Shown here piece by piece: positions 46,767 through 58,311 of a DNA stretch of 64,000 nt. The notes beneath the pieces were generated by a model. The model worked only from the letters and a program-made list of their open reading frames with translations, did not search any database and had not been told where the DNA came from. This DNA is from Marasmius tenuissimus (taxonomy: Eukaryota > Basidiomycota > Agaricomycetes > Agaricales > Marasmiaceae), in contig JAQOTA010000053.1 of NCBI GenBank assembly GCA_029532415.1, positions 1,736,001 to 1,800,000 on the forward strand, read 5' to 3'. Position 1 is the stretch's first letter. Every line of letters starts with the position of its first letter. Position numbers and translations under genes: made by a program.

Positions 46767-47204
46767 TCAGAACACAACTGCCTCTGCTTCAATCTCAACC
46801 TTCATCTCATCCTGCACAAACGTAGCACCAGCAATCATCGTCGCAGCCGGTCCCGGTCCATTCGCACTAGGATCATTCCCTTCGCTCCCTTTCGAAGGTC
46901 CAAACCCAGAATTCTTCAAAGCTTCAGCAACTTTCCCCTGATCCGCCGCATCTTTAACGAACATCCGAACCCTCACGATGTCCTCCTTCGTGCCTCCCAA
47001 ACCCTCGACCGCCCGTGCGATCTCATTGAAAATCTGCGCTGCCTGGTCGTACACAGAGTCAGGATGAAGAAGAGTACCGGTTTCTGGATCGATGGCGGTG
47101 GTACCAGCGACGAAGATGAAAGGTCCTTTTCGGACGGCTCGACAGTATCGGAATTTCTGCTCGTATGGGTTCGTTGTGCTGAAGGTACGAGTGATCGTGG
47201 ACAT
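46767..47204 (-). CDS. RidA/YjgF/UK114 family deaminase
   Basis: A single exon with ATG at 47204 (MSTITRTFSTTNPYEQKF), 145 residues. Blocks typical of the trimeric Rid fold: CRAVRKGPFIFVAGTTAIDP, QAAQIFNEIARAVEGLGG, DIVRVRMFVKDAAD and the end FVQDEMKVEIEAEAVV, which in the family holds the Arg that binds the substrate carboxylate (here VRVRMF). Rid proteins hydrolyse reactive enamine/imine intermediates made by PLP enzymes. An insertion between the RMFV and Ala-rich segments (GFGPSKGSEGNDPS) is longer than in bacterial RidA and suits a fungal subgroup. The sequence starts with a Ser/Thr-rich stretch but no strong targeting peptide. Confidence 0.85.
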   Translation of the reverse strand: MSTITRTFSTTNPYEQKFRYCRAVRKGPFIFVAGTTAIDPETGTLLHPDSVYDQAAQIFNEIARAVEGLGGTKEDIVRVRMFVKDAADQGKVAEALKNSGFGPSKGSEGNDPSANGPGPAATMIAGATFVQDEMKVEIEAEAVVF

Positions 47205-47665
47205 CTTTTTGGCTGATTCGGATGAGAGCTGTCCGAGTCCCTCGTGTAGATGAGGGGAACGAGTCAAGAGATAGGAACGAGATTGATTCCCGATAAGTCA
47301 AGGTCCAGGACGTCCATCATCGCTCCATTCAAAAGAGCGTGCGCTCATTATCCGAAAAGACCGCCGAAGGGTTGAGTCACGAAACGATCACTTGACTCGG
47401 GAGCCTGCAAAATCCAGATTGCCAGGGCCCAGGGCATGTTGAGGTTGAGCGCTGGGCTGCAAGTAGAGAAACTTATTCAGGACTTGAACTGCGTCAGATA
47501 ACACAATCAATTCAACTTCAAACGACGTTATACAAGCTGGAGTAAAAGTACACAGTATTACATGCGTTAACCGTAGTGTGTCTGATCCTAGAATACAAAA
47601 TGGTCCATGTCATCGTGCGAAACCAAAAAGTGCTGTCTCAACTCATAAGAATGCGGCGGTCCCTT
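47205..47665. other. Intergenic, ridA promoter and RAD52 3' end
   Basis: About 460 bp. No repeats or extra genes recognised. Confidence 0.4.
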
Positions 47666-49991
47666 TCACCGCCTAAACCTCTTCGCATCACCACCTTCCC
47701 CCGGGTCCGTCCCCAAATCCCCCAGAGGCTGTCTCGTTCCCGCCCCCGATGCGGACATCAGCCCCATGCCCTGCGCTGGTCTCCTCGAGAACGTTGCATT
47801 GTTGGTAGTCGACCTGGCGTGTCAAGATTAGATTCGAGGTGTGAACGGCCAAGGGAGCGAAAGATTTTGGCATTACCTGGAACCCAACATCGTATCCGCA
47901 CTCCTCTTCACTCCAATCCCAGAATTCGACCCAGACTGTTGAGGCTGTCGGCTTTGATTGGTCTGCAAAATAAGATCCAGGTAAACAAAACGAATAACAC
48001 GATCTACAAAAGAACTCACAATCTCAGGCGGAAACGAGAATCCACCTCTCTTCGGTGTGCTGACTGCAAGCCCAGCAAAAGACGGCGGGGGAGGTGTGTT
48101 CTTTCCCCCCATCTGATTCGGAGGTGCACCAGAATTCGAATTGGATCTACTGCGAGGATTGTTTGCCTGTGGAGGGTTCGATGTCGACCGATTACCCGCA
48201 TACGGTTGTTGTTGAAGGGGAACACGGGGAGGAGGAGGCTGTTGTTCTCGGGACTGCGGCGTCTGTCGACGAGACTGCTGCTGCCCTTGTTGATTCAAGC
48301 CAGACCCCGACGATTTGTTCGACTCGGCTGACAAGCCAGCCAGCGCAGCTCCGATCGCCGCAAACCGAGATTCTTTCGCCTTTGAATTGTTGGAATGTGC
48401 AGCTGCCGGGGGAGGAGGAGGAGGACCCATCGAGCCTTGCCTATGTTCTCGTTCAGGTACTCGCGTCGCGGAAGTCGTAGCTTGTGCTGGAGCCTCTGGT
48501 ATATAGCTCATACCAGACGTTTCATTGAAACTCTCACTCTCATACCCACCGACCTCACCCTCGTCATGTACGATCGGCCTCCCGGTGTCACAATCCCCCA
48601 GATCAACCATAGCATAAAGCGCGTCATCTTCAGAGCCAAATGCGAACGAGTCATCGTCAGCGAGGGTCTCTGACGATGCTGCGTTGGCAGCTACAGGTTC
48701 CGGAGCTGGTGGCGGTGGAGGTGGAGGGTTTTTGCCCGCGAGCGGGGATTCCTCTGCAGCTGCGAACGCTACTCTACGGTCTGTATTTCCATTCCGAGTC
48801 TGGTTCTGGTGGGTTGTTTGTCGAAGATGATGGGTTGTTTGGTGGGCGGGTGTGGTGATGGGTGTGTTGAGACCCGTTGGGCGGGCAGATGAGCCTGTGG
48901 AAGGGGTAGTATGGTTCGGTTTGGCGGGTGGTACTGGTGTTTTGGAGGTTGAAGCGGCGTTATGGAGATTGTGGTGTCCAACTGGTTCGGTTTTGACAGT
49001 GGTCGTATTAGATGAGGACGAAGCGTTTCTATCGACGTTTGGAGGTGGGGCGGGTGCACGAGAAGTGCTGGAGCTAGCGGCTGAAGAAGTCGATGAGCCG
49101 CTCGTAGATTGAACTGTGGGCTTCTTCTCACTGAATTCAGGTCGTCTGTGTAGTTGCTCCGCGTCAAACTTGGGCTGGTCGACGATAATGAGTAGTGAGG
49201 AGATAACGAGGAGTATAAGACATACCGGGCTGACTTTAATCTTCACTACCTCTTGAGTATAATTCTTGTCGTAGAGACAATTGCCGAGTAGGTTCCCAAA
49301 GTTTCTGAGAGATCGCTTTAGTCCGTCTGTGACGGCTTCTTTTCGACACTGAGAACACGTCATATCAGCCTCCAATGATTGCGAGGCAGACACACCGTGT
49401 ACGCACCTTGTCAAGCGCAGCGCCTTTACTTTTCTGGTTCTCTACCATCCCGTACCCAACATCCTCGTGAAACACACCGTCTCTCAGCGTCACTCTCACA
49501 ATCGCAGTCACCCCAATGTTAACTCTCTTCGTTTCCTCGTTGGTATCGATAAAGTCTGTCGTCAAACTCGTTATACTCGAACTCCATCCATTGAACCCAA
49601 ACACCTCGTTCGCGAGATTGATAACCTTCCATCCCTCCGCATAGATTAGCTTTGGCCCTCCTCCTGGCCCAGGTCTCGTCGATATGTATTCGGGTCCTAG
49701 CTTCTGATTCAACTTGGCCTGTAGAGCAGCAATTTTCATGGTTGTTGCTTCTGACATATCCATGAAGGAAGGTTCATCGTTGAAGAATGATGTTGTAGAA
49801 GAATTTGATCGATTATGAGCCCCATGCATACTTCTGTCGAAGGACATAGCGCCTGAGATGACAACGTTTGGACCTGATGGTGGGCAGTTGAAACTGGTGT
49901 TATGGGGCATGCCAAATGGTCCTGGAGACTGAGTCGGACGGTTCAAGGTATAAAAAGAATCAACAAGATGGCCGCTTAGTGCTCCTGCCAT
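47666..49991 (-). CDS. RAD52: Recombination mediator RAD52
   Basis: Starts at 49991 (MAGALSGHLVDSFYTLNRPT) with an N-terminal extension of about 85 residues before the annealing domain. The domain reads ALQAKLNQKLGPEYISTRPG, KLIYAEGWKVINLANEVFGF, NGWSSSITSLTTDFID, VTLRDGVFHEDVGYGMVEN, KSKGAALDK, then across an intron CRKEAVTDGLKRSLRNFGNL and LGNCLYDKNY, all diagnostic of the Rad52 ring. A disordered Ser/Pro/Gln/Asn-rich C-terminal half follows. The final exon, reached through AG^GTAATG..ACGCCAG at about 47870-47820, ends GDAKRFRR with stop at 47666. RAD52 loads Rad51 on RPA-coated DNA and anneals single strands in the nucleus. No lesion was seen. Confidence 0.9.
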
Positions 49992-50978
49992 TCAACGGCG
50001 AGGAGAAAAGAAGGAAAAGCGACGGGGTATAAATCCTCAGTTGGAGGGGAGAGTCAGAGTTACGAGCAGACGGTGGGCCGCGTGCCGACGCCAAATTTGG
50101 CAAACGCGACATGTCAGGTGATCGTCCATGCAGGCCGCGTGACTTAACTCCGTTCTTGTCCCTGACTCTCCTTCTCCTTCAGGTCGCTTGACTCACAGTT
50201 CTTCACAGTCAGTTGGACGAGTCATCTATGGTGATGAACTCGACACTGACGAGCCAAACATGGCCTCGATCGTCCGGACTTCCAGAACATGATGCAAGTT
50301 CTGCACCTCCAGATAGCTCCGGATCCAGATGCAGCAGTCTCATCGTCTCCCACACCGCATCTTACACCTTCGCTACGATGAACCGCGATTTTCGCGTTGT
50401 AACCGAGCCTGGCCGAGGCATATGTTCGGGCGGGATGCGTTCACGCAAGTTGCTCCAAGCTACAACATCAAACCGGGAACTCTGGCGTTGACCCGACGCT
50501 GACTAGGTATATCCAATTCACGCGCTTCCTTGGTCGCAATCCATGCGCATCGCAGAGCACTATAACTCTGGGTGGTGAGGAGGACAAGTGCGATGCAGGG
50601 TTCTGGTCACTCTTGTGGTTGCGCAGTATCCTGCGCTGAGGAGCAGAGAAGGCTGTCCCCCAAATTAACAGCGTCATCTCCACCTCAATCCTTGAGCCTG
50701 ATCGACGGGACTGATGTCGACACTATGCAATTGAATAGTGACCCTTGTTTTTCTGTGAACCCTCGAACATCGCATCGAGCATCTGGAGGAGCGGCGCGAC
50801 AGGGCCCCAGTGTGCTCCACCACATCGACGGCTTTGGTACGGCGGTGAACGTCAGTGAACACGGAAAATAGTCTCTTGGCGGGCGCTGTCGTTCTAGTTA
50901 GCCTTGACGTTTTCTCTACTATGGGTATATATAAGTAAGGCAACCTTTTGGTGGTGATTTCCTCGCACTTATCAACCC
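49992..50978. promoter_or_regulatory. Divergent intergenic region, RAD52 and TAP-like gene
   Basis: About 990 bp. A short plus-strand open frame (50213-50491) has no recognised motif. ACGCGA, a near match to the MluI cell-cycle box, occurs near 50105 on the RAD52 side. A TATA box lies near the right end. Confidence 0.4.
50926..50935 (+). promoter_or_regulatory. TATA box of the TAP-like gene
   Basis: TATATATAAG, 53 bp upstream of the ATG at 50979. Confidence 0.5.
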
Positions 50979-53428
50979 ATGGGTCGTACAGCACAACTCT
51001 CAAAGAATCTCTTACTTGTCTCTGCATACCTCTCGTTCTTCTCGACACACGCAAACGCGAATTGCGCAGCCACTAATCACTTGTTGGCTCGAGCTGACAA
51101 CGATACTCAGTCATGGAACGAATCATCATGGGGAAAGGTATATTACACAACCCGCACGTTTTTGCACGTTGGTCTCATTTTCCCCTGACAGCTGGAACCC
51201 ACGAAAGACCTACGATGGGTCGAGTGTTATAGGCAAGCTGGAGAATTCGAATGTGCCCGGCTCCAAGTGCGTGGTTGAGAAAACTCAAATAAACTCATCG
51301 TATTTCTCTAATGGCGATCGAACAGGTGCCATTGAACTATCACGAACCTGAGGGGGACTCAGCTGCGCTGGCCCTCATATGTTTAGCTGTCAATGTATCT
51401 ACTGATAGTTCAGACTATCGAGGTCCCGTCCTCTTCAACCCCGGAGGTCCTGGACATAGTGGCGTGGACTTCATCCTCAACTCAGGACCATCACTCCGTG
51501 CAGTCATGGGACCTCAGTATGATCTCGTTGGTTTCGATCCATGCGGTACGTGCGGACCTTTCGAAGTTAGAGATCCGTCCTGACATTCACTCAACAGGCG
51601 TACAACGGTCAACTCCTCGTATCGAGTTCTACGAGAGTCGAGTGGAACGCATGTTGATGCATCGTCCCGCCCAGGAACTCAACCATTCGTCATTAGATAT
51701 TGGCAACTTCTGGGCCTCTAATAAGCTCATAGGATCTCTTGCGGGTCAAAGGGACAAGAAGAAGAATGTACTAGCCCATATGAACACCGATCACTCTGCG
51801 AGGGACATGCTCACGATTACCGAGGCCCACGGCAGAGAGAAGTTGCAATACTGGGGTATTTCGTGAGTATTTCGAAGTTCTACTTGTTGAATGATGCTGA
51901 ACGGAATGGTTAAGGTATGGCTAGGTACTTGGTTACACCTTCGCTTCTATGTTCCCGGTGAGTTCGTCTTTCCAGCTTTGCCCCGAAAGTAAACTCCTGC
52001 TGAGACTACTGAGATTATGTAGGACAAAGTAGAACGTCTCGTTATCGATGGAGTTGTCGATCCGGAGGATTACTACCGCAGTGAGTGCGCTCTTCGAGAA
52101 TCTGACCCACGGACTGACTTAGTTGGCTCTCTACGCCACAGCCAACTGGTTCACTGGCACCAAGGATAGCGCCAAGACCATCCGATGGTTCTTCGAAAGC
52201 TGCAAGGAAGCTGGTCCCGATGGTTGCCCTTTCTACGAAGACTCTGTCGAAGCAATGGAAAGCAAACTGAACGACATCTACGCATCGCTCATCAAAGCTC
52301 CCATTCCCGTTCAAACCAGTAAATCCAATGGCGTGGTCGACTGCAGTCTCGCGCGAGCGAGTCTAATCCTTTCCCTCTACTCCCCCACCGCTTTGTGGAG
52401 ACGTCTCGCGACAGCCCTGCAGGATCTGTCGCAAGGAAATGCTACCAGGATATATACAATGCTCGGAGAAGCTGCTCCATTCGAGTGCGAATGCGACGAG
52501 AGCAAGTACGAATTTGAGCATGTACACGAAGGGCTTATAGCTTACATCTGCAACGATGGGGATCCTGTCCCTCCCGAGTTCGAGGCGGCCCAGGCGCATT
52601 ATCAGGCTTCGACTGAGTACTCGCCGCTTGGGTCGTTTTGGGCGGGCTTCCGGATTGCTTGCAAGTAAGAGATACTTTTACTTCATTGATCTCGGGTGGT
52701 TGGTTAACACGCTGCCTGCGTTCTGTAGCGGTTGGTCAAAGGATATTCCCAAGGCCAAATTTAGAGGTTTGTCCCCGAGCGCCCCTTGTTTAGATCATCG
52801 AGACTGAAATTTGTTGATACAGGACCCATCGGTGGCAACACCAGTTTCCCTATGTTGATTATTGGAAACACAGCAGGTACGAACGCAAATCAGCCTTAAG
52901 GCTTTCCGCGTAGGCTAACACCGACTTCCACAGATCCTGTCACTCCTCTCGAAGCGTAAGTCCTTCCGTACGCCCTTTGAGTCTTCAGAGACCCTGACCC
53001 CCGGCAAAACGCGAACAGCGCAAAGAATATATCCCTGCCCTTCCCAGGATCAGTCGTGCTAACGCAGGATTCCCCCGGGGTAAGTCAACCGTTCTATTCT
53101 CTTCAATCATCTCTTAATACTGCTTTAGCACGGTTCGATCAACACACCCTCGGCTTGCACCGCCAAAGCCATCCGAGAGTAGTTCGTCAATGGAGCTCTG
53201 CCCAAGGAAGGCACGGTCTGTCCCATGGATGGCTCACCTTTCGACGACCCAAAGAAGCAGACATCGGGCTCGGGCTCAAATGACCAGAACGCGGATTCGA
53301 CAAGCGAGTCTACCAAGGACGAGTTTGAATCGTCATCTCAGGTGGCGAGCGATGGACATATTCTCAAGGAGTTGCACCACCTTGCGAGGAGAGGATTCAA
53401 CCCCGGTTTTACGCGTGGCGGTTTTTAG
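50979..53428 (+). pseudogene. Secreted TAP-like alpha/beta-hydrolase, two nonsense codons
   Basis: Signal peptide (LLLVSAYLSFFSTHANA) then a serine-peptidase/hydrolase of the tripeptidyl-aminopeptidase (S33) type: VPLNYHEP, VLFNPGGPGHSGVDFIL, MGPQYDLVGFDPCG (family has DPRG), EAHGREKLQYWGIS^YG nucleophile elbow (Ser is the nucleophile), DKVERLVIDGVVDPEDYY, and the C-terminal cap GPIGGNTSFPMLIIGNTA, DPVTPL, SVVLTQDSPG^HGS with the catalytic Asp and His. Two in-frame stops break it: TAG at 51922-51924 directly after the nucleophile elbow, and TAG at 53180-53182 where the family has Tyr. All introns keep good borders. Cys replaces the conserved Arg of DPRG. Likely a recent pseudogene of a secreted peptidase. 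Confidence 0.82.
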
Positions 53429-53617
53429 ACGCGATCGGTGGCCCTGATGGATATCTGGCGTTGGGCATACCTGACGTTTCCTTACATTCCTTCCCTCATA
53501 CGTAGACCCCGTATCTATGTATTTATTCCTCTACCCTACCATCAATATCGTCCATGTATAATTTGAACTATAATCAAACCATAACGAAGGACGGGGACAG
53601 TTCCACCGGGCCATAGT

Positions 53618-55664
53618 TCAAGTTTGCTCCCGCCGCTTGGGGTTGTCTGTACTGACATCTAAATTTGCTAACACCTCTCTGAAGAGGTTTACCATCTCTT
53701 CAAGGGTGGGTGAACTCGCCCGTGAGGGAGACCTTTGGTCTCCTGAATTTGGAATTTCGGATGCCGGTGTTGAGGGCCCATCTTTGCCTGATAACAAATT
53801 CAAAAATGTTTTGCTTCATCAGAATCCTTCAAAGGGAGAAGTAATGAGACAGACCTTGTTGAGTCGACTGATCCAGGTTACCCACAGGTCGGAAAATGAG
53901 GTCATTTAATCCGAGGTGACGAGCAAAATCGGTCGTAAAAGGGTCGAAACCACGGAGGACTTGATATTTTTTCATATGTTTGTAGGTGTCATTGTGCCAT
54001 ATGACTGAGCCGAAGCCACCCATATTCGTGAATAGGGCCTGAATGGGAAGGCCAAGCTCATAACACTTATCGTCCGGAAGAGAAGAGTGGCCGTCTTCGT
54101 CCAAAGACCAATAATGTAGGGAAGAAGTTGCGGATTCATCGAGCATATCGGAAGGAGGTATGCGAACAAAAAGGTAGATTGCTTGTCGAGATTGTCGTTG
54201 GAGTTGTGCTTCAGAACATTCTATTTGCCACGAGGGCTCCAACGCGACGTATGGATAGACAAGATCTAGAGAATATTAGCAGGTAGGAAGGGAGCGGGAG
54301 CCTGACAACGAACTATAAATCCTCAAATTTTCCTCAGAAGCAATTTTGCAAGCGTGAAAAATGCTCCAAGCTTGTGACAGCCAGGCAGACTGTACACCGT
54401 TATTCAGCACCAATAAGAAATAAGGCGGGCCAGCGAGTGTGAATCTATTCACCAAGTAAGTGTCAGATAGAAAGCAAATCACTTTAAACGCACCTGATCA
54501 GCCTGTTTGCCAACAACTTTCGATCCGAAAGGTTAGCGTCGATTGGGACCCCGGGAAACACGGCACTCTCCCAGACGTTGTTTGCAAGTACAGCGAATGG
54601 GGTGTTTGTCAACGTTGAGATAACAGTTGGCTGAGTGACTCGTTCGGGCAGCAATCTCCCCTGCCCCTGGAGTTCCTGGAGAACGATACGATCGACTCGC
54701 TTCGACTTTAGACTCGCCAAGAAGCGCAACAAAACATCATCTTGAAGGAGTTCTGCGGTCGAAGGAAAGTCTACAGCCCCCCACTCATGCGGCCAGACCA
54801 TTGCGAAACCTGGCCCTGGTGGACCACGGCAAATCATTCCTCTCCCGGAGTCCAACCACAACTCGTTAGACTTACAACCCCATTGCCTCTATGAATGGTT
54901 GAGACAAGTATGTTCAAACATGATACCGGCGACTTACAAGTAAACCACTAAGGTATATCCGTCCCAAACGCCTTGTTATATCATTCATATTCAAGTGTGC
55001 AACGGGTACCAGTTCTTATGGCAAAAATGTCAATGAAGTTCGACCTACATGTGACTACATACCGGTGTACAGTATGAGCGATGGAACTGATTGGTTGTAT
55101 CCATAGATTTGTGATACATGCGAGGTACTGAAAGACTTGAGCATCCACAATAGTAAGATTGAAGGTTAGAACGAACATTATTCTTGATAATCTCCGAAAG
55201 TCTTCCAAAAAGGCCTGGAAAGAGAATGTTCAATGAAACTGCTCAATGAACCCGAAACACAGATGGGCGTACTGTCCGTGCATCTGGTCCACTGTACTGA
55301 ACCAACGTAAACACCTTTCCCGACTGCTGTAACACCGTTGTTGTACAGATTGTCCTATCAGCTCGAGGTTGCCCCTCTTCCCAGTGATATCTATCCCCGT
55401 CGTCCCATCGCCGCGGGTACGCAGAACAGCCGATGTCCTTCAACTTGCGGATCGCACCTCGCTTCACATGGTAGAACTAGAATCGAAGTCAGATCCTTGC
55501 CGTTGGATACAATAATATCAGCTCACCTCATCAAACTCTGTAGGTTCCTTCTCCTTCGCTTCGACTATCGTTGTCGTATAGTTGATTTGATCTCCTTGAA
55601 CCTGGTTGAAGCTACCGCCAGCGATCTGAAAGTCCCGCGCCTTGTGAAGATACTTGGAAGACAT
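53618..55664 (-). CDS. Conserved agaricomycete unknown, FQIxGGxFNxVxGD start
   Basis: Starts at 55664 (MSSKYLHKARDFQIAGGSFN then QVQGDQINY), a motif also found at the front of many mushroom STAND/NLR-like proteins. Exon 1 55664..55527 joins to FYHVKRGAIRKLKDIG. Later exons give TTTVLQQSGKVFTLVQYSG, AFLEDFRRLSRI, HVSQIYGYNQSVPSLILYT, ELVPVAHLNMND, LWLDSGRGMICRGPPGP, LPSxAELLQDDVLLRFLASL, YLFVRIPPSDML, HYWSLDEDG and YQVLRGFDPFTTDFARHLG. These blocks mark a multicopy mushroom family of unknown function, about 550 residues. No NACHT or kinase motif is present here. An anti-parasite or self-recognition role has been suggested for proteins bearing the first motif; for this gene it is only a guess. 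Confidence 0.75.
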
Positions 55665-56017
55665 CGAACCTGCGGGGTAAGGGTTTGCGTCGAATGTGAG
55701 AACAGAGGGGAGAAGGTGATGACCAAGGGATAAGGCAAGTCGCCCACGATTGTGGTCAGCACATGGCGATGCTCAACAGCAACGCCCATTTTGGGCCACA
55801 ACATTGCTCGACCCGACTTCTTCTCCCACCTTGACAGGCAGCGGCGCAGACCCAGAGTGAGACGTCTATCCTGCTCCGTTTGCACAATAAATAAAACCAG
55901 CGCGCTGACCCGAATATCAGCACGCGCCTATAAGCATATGGTCAGTAGATCTACCTCCTTGAGACCCTTCTGGGTACACACAGGTAATTTTCCAGCTAAG
56001 TCAGAAATTTGAGGTCA

Positions 56018-56107
56018 GCGCGCGGTGTGTGGTCTTCGGCGCGCAAAGGAATCTCCGGCGCGTCAAAAGTTATCTTCAGCGCGCGTGCAAAGAAATTGCC
56101 GGCGCGC
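56018..56107. repeat. Five spaced GCGCGC motifs, about 20-bp period
   Basis: GCGCGC-type words occur at 56018, 56038, 56057, 56079 and 56101, separated by 19-22 bp and mostly preceded by a C/T-rich tetramer (CTTC, CTCC). A further palindrome AGCGCGCT stands at 55899-55906. This is a short degenerate tandem array of unknown origin. Confidence 0.65.
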
Positions 56108-56839
56108 ACAAATCAAAGACTCTGGGCACACTTCATCTGGAATGTGGTTTCTCCTATGGTAGGAACCTCTTCCTACATAGCTCTACATAGTCCGGGTAGA
56201 GTGGTAGGTGCACATAGAAGGTGATAGTCACTTACCTCACCATACGGCAGCGTAGGGACGAGCGAGAGGTAAGCACATTTTCTCCTTTTATCTGAAATCA
56301 AGATGCCAAGTTATCACGCGGGTCTGTAAGCCCTGCTCATCCCTGTTTGTGGACCGGGATATTAAAATTTGGCAGGCATGAATTGCTATAAGTACGGGTT
56401 GCCCGTGTCCAGAAAAACCCCCACTCGCGGTTTCCGACAGTCACCAAGTTAGTTCAACTTAGTCAAAACACCAAGTTCACTGACACCGGCGCCCACCATT
56501 CAATGATTTCTTGAGTTTTTTAGCTACTTATCTTCCCCAGCATATGATAGTTTCTTTCTAGTAGACTGGTACATATTTCTTTCCACTGTCAGATGTAGTA
56601 GCTAGTACCATGAGGACTCGAGGAGCCTGAGGATCTAATGTAATATTGAATATTTATCCCAATGTCCTGTATTGTATACGCCGACTGGAACTGTGTCGGA
56701 AACTGATCCCAGATCTGTTCAGAAGCCTACAAATACCCATTCATTCAGAACCCAGGGCTTCTTTGATGCCGCACAAATTTGGAATGAGCCCGCTCGATGT
56801 CCGTTCCTGGATAGCCCATAGACTGCCATAGTCGCTTAG

Positions 56840-56920
56840 CCTCCTACATAGCACTATATAGAGGGGGGCCTCCTACCTGACTACAGGCCCTACTCATGCT
56901 ATATAGGGCTATATAGGAGG
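56840..56920. repeat. Imperfect inverted repeat, 22-bp arms
   Basis: The left arm (56840-56861, CCTCCTACATAGCACTATAT..) pairs with the right arm (56899-56920) at 20 of 22 positions across a loop of 37 bp. It could form a hairpin or be the end of a MITE-like element. A related word TTCCTACATAGCTCTACATAG occurs near 56168. Confidence 0.6.
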
Positions 56921-57039
56921 TTTTCTGTTTCCAGATGTTATCACATGACATAGCACAATTTTTTCAACATGATACACTGGTATGTGAATGTTGAATTTTG
57001 GATGCTGTACCTATGTACAACTTGAAGAACTTATACACC

Positions 57040-57903
57040 TCATTCAACTACTGTCTCAGAACTTCCGACACCTGATTCAGAAGAGAAAATTCCCTCAGTC
57101 GTCCCGTTTATAGCGTCATCATTTCCCTGCCAGCACCCGTAGACACCCTTCACATACTCCACCGCCTTTTCTCTAATCTCTTTCCATCCGTACTGGCTTT
57201 CCTTGGGCCCCCAGTAGAGCTCGTTGAGTGTGATCAATAAGCAGCGAGGATGGATTCTGGAATACACTGAAGGGAGAGCCGCTTCAGCTTGCATGCGAAT
57301 GAATGATGTGATGCCGTGTTGTAGCCCCAACAGATGAGATGAATCCAGGAGGCGAGGAGCTACTTCAAAACGCCAACCGTGTTCCCATGCCTGCCTGCAG
57401 CCCCTGTGCCTTTCGTTGCTGCAGCCAACTTGCTCGAGGTTGGTGTTACTCATCCCCATCAATGACAGTTGTCAAAGCTAGCTCTATTCGGCGTTTGTAG
57501 CCGGCTTCACGTGTACGGACAACAATCTCATATGCGTCCCAGCCCATACGATCAATGTCTTGGCGGCCAATATCCTTCAACTGGGGGGTAGAGGTGATGT
57601 CGATGTAATGCTTGAGAGCATCTTCAATCCAGTCCCCAAACTTGAACTGGCAGGCAAATTCAAGCCGGATACTGGGATCCTTTCCTGCGACCAGCCCATA
57701 GAGTTTTTCTTTGGCAAATCAAACTGCATGGTCGACTACCCAAAAGTGTGCAAAATGGAGGAGGTGTACAAGGTGGTGCTTGTCAAACGTCTGCTTCTGA
57801 TATGACTTGCTATACTCACAGTACTTGTCAGGGTCATTGAATTTCATGAAACCACGGAAAGGATACTGACTTTTAGTGTACATATTTTAGCCAATTCAAA
57901 AAG
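57040..57903 (-). pseudogene. BTB-family gene relic cut by Copia insertion
   Basis: Read on the minus strand from the transposon edge: FRGFMKFNDPDKYCEYSKS, HLLHFAHFWVVDHAV, an in-frame TGA, then KEKLYGLVAGKDPSIRLEFA, CQFKFGDWIEDALKHYI, IGRQDIDRMGWDAYEIVVRT. A one-base shift near 57455 leads to CRQAWEHGWRFEVAPRLLDS and a stop at 57040. The order and spacing match the post-BTB half of a mushroom BTB/POZ family (aLxLAxxW.., DPxxRLxLAxxF, W..xAL, GWxxY). The BTB domain itself is missing: the sequence stops exactly at the Copia LTR at 57904, and the rest may lie beyond the window. Confidence 0.65.
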
Positions 57904-58268
57904 TGTTCACTTCTGATGACGCCTCCGCTATTGAGAACCATGGGATTGATGAGCCAGCATGACGCCTAGCGCAGAGGACTACAACATGGCTACACTACTA
58001 CTTACCAGAGAGGAGTTTAGAGAGTTAGAGGCAAGACATAGAAGCTCAAGCACACTATAGATTCAGGTAGAGAACTACAAGCTTATATACATGTAGGAAC
58101 AATAGAATCTACCATATAAGGATAACAATAGAAATTGTACATATGAGCATAGTGAACAATGAAGAATAGAACAATAGTGAATGCATTGTCCCGCATAATA
58201 CAATGGCGGGAAGTATGAACCGGGACTTCGGATATACCGGGATCTAATTATAGTCCACGGATTCAACA
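57904..58268 (-). repeat. 3' LTR of the Copia element, 365 bp
   Basis: Bounded by TGTT..AACA on both strands (plus-strand 57904 TGTTCAC, 58268 ..CAACA). It is preceded on the minus strand by a purine tract GCGAGGGGG (about 58272-58280), 30 bp after the pol stop. A TATA word (TGTATATAAGC) lies inside near 58085. Exact ends cannot be confirmed without the 5' LTR. Confidence 0.75.
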
Positions 58269-58311
58269 CACCCCCTCGCTAAGTGCAGCTGAAAAGGTGC
58301 ATATAAGCGAA

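Larger units (their letters stand above)
55665..57039. other. Non-coding zone with repeats, left of transposon area
   Basis: About 1.4 kb with no gene. It contains a GCGCGC-motif array (56018-56107) and an inverted repeat (56840-56920). Both suggest old mobile-element or repeat sequence. Other parts are featureless. Confidence 0.5.

Noticed and set aside
47576..48331. Plus-strand open frame of 251 codons, Arg-rich
   Set aside because: Antisense to RAD52. The Arg bias comes from the opposite strand's Ser/Gln/Pro codons.
15568..53428. Idea that TAG is recoded, since four in-frame TAGs interrupt P450 A and the TAP-like gene
   Set aside because: TAG is used as the normal stop elsewhere in the window (for example at 25138-25140 and 43545-43547), and the four sites replace different residues (Trp, Gln, probably Ser, Tyr). 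Independent nonsense mutations are simpler.
53618..55664. NLR/STAND immune-type gene
   Set aside because: Only the short FQIxGGxFNxVxGD start motif is shared. No NACHT/NB-ARC P-loop or repeat domain is present.
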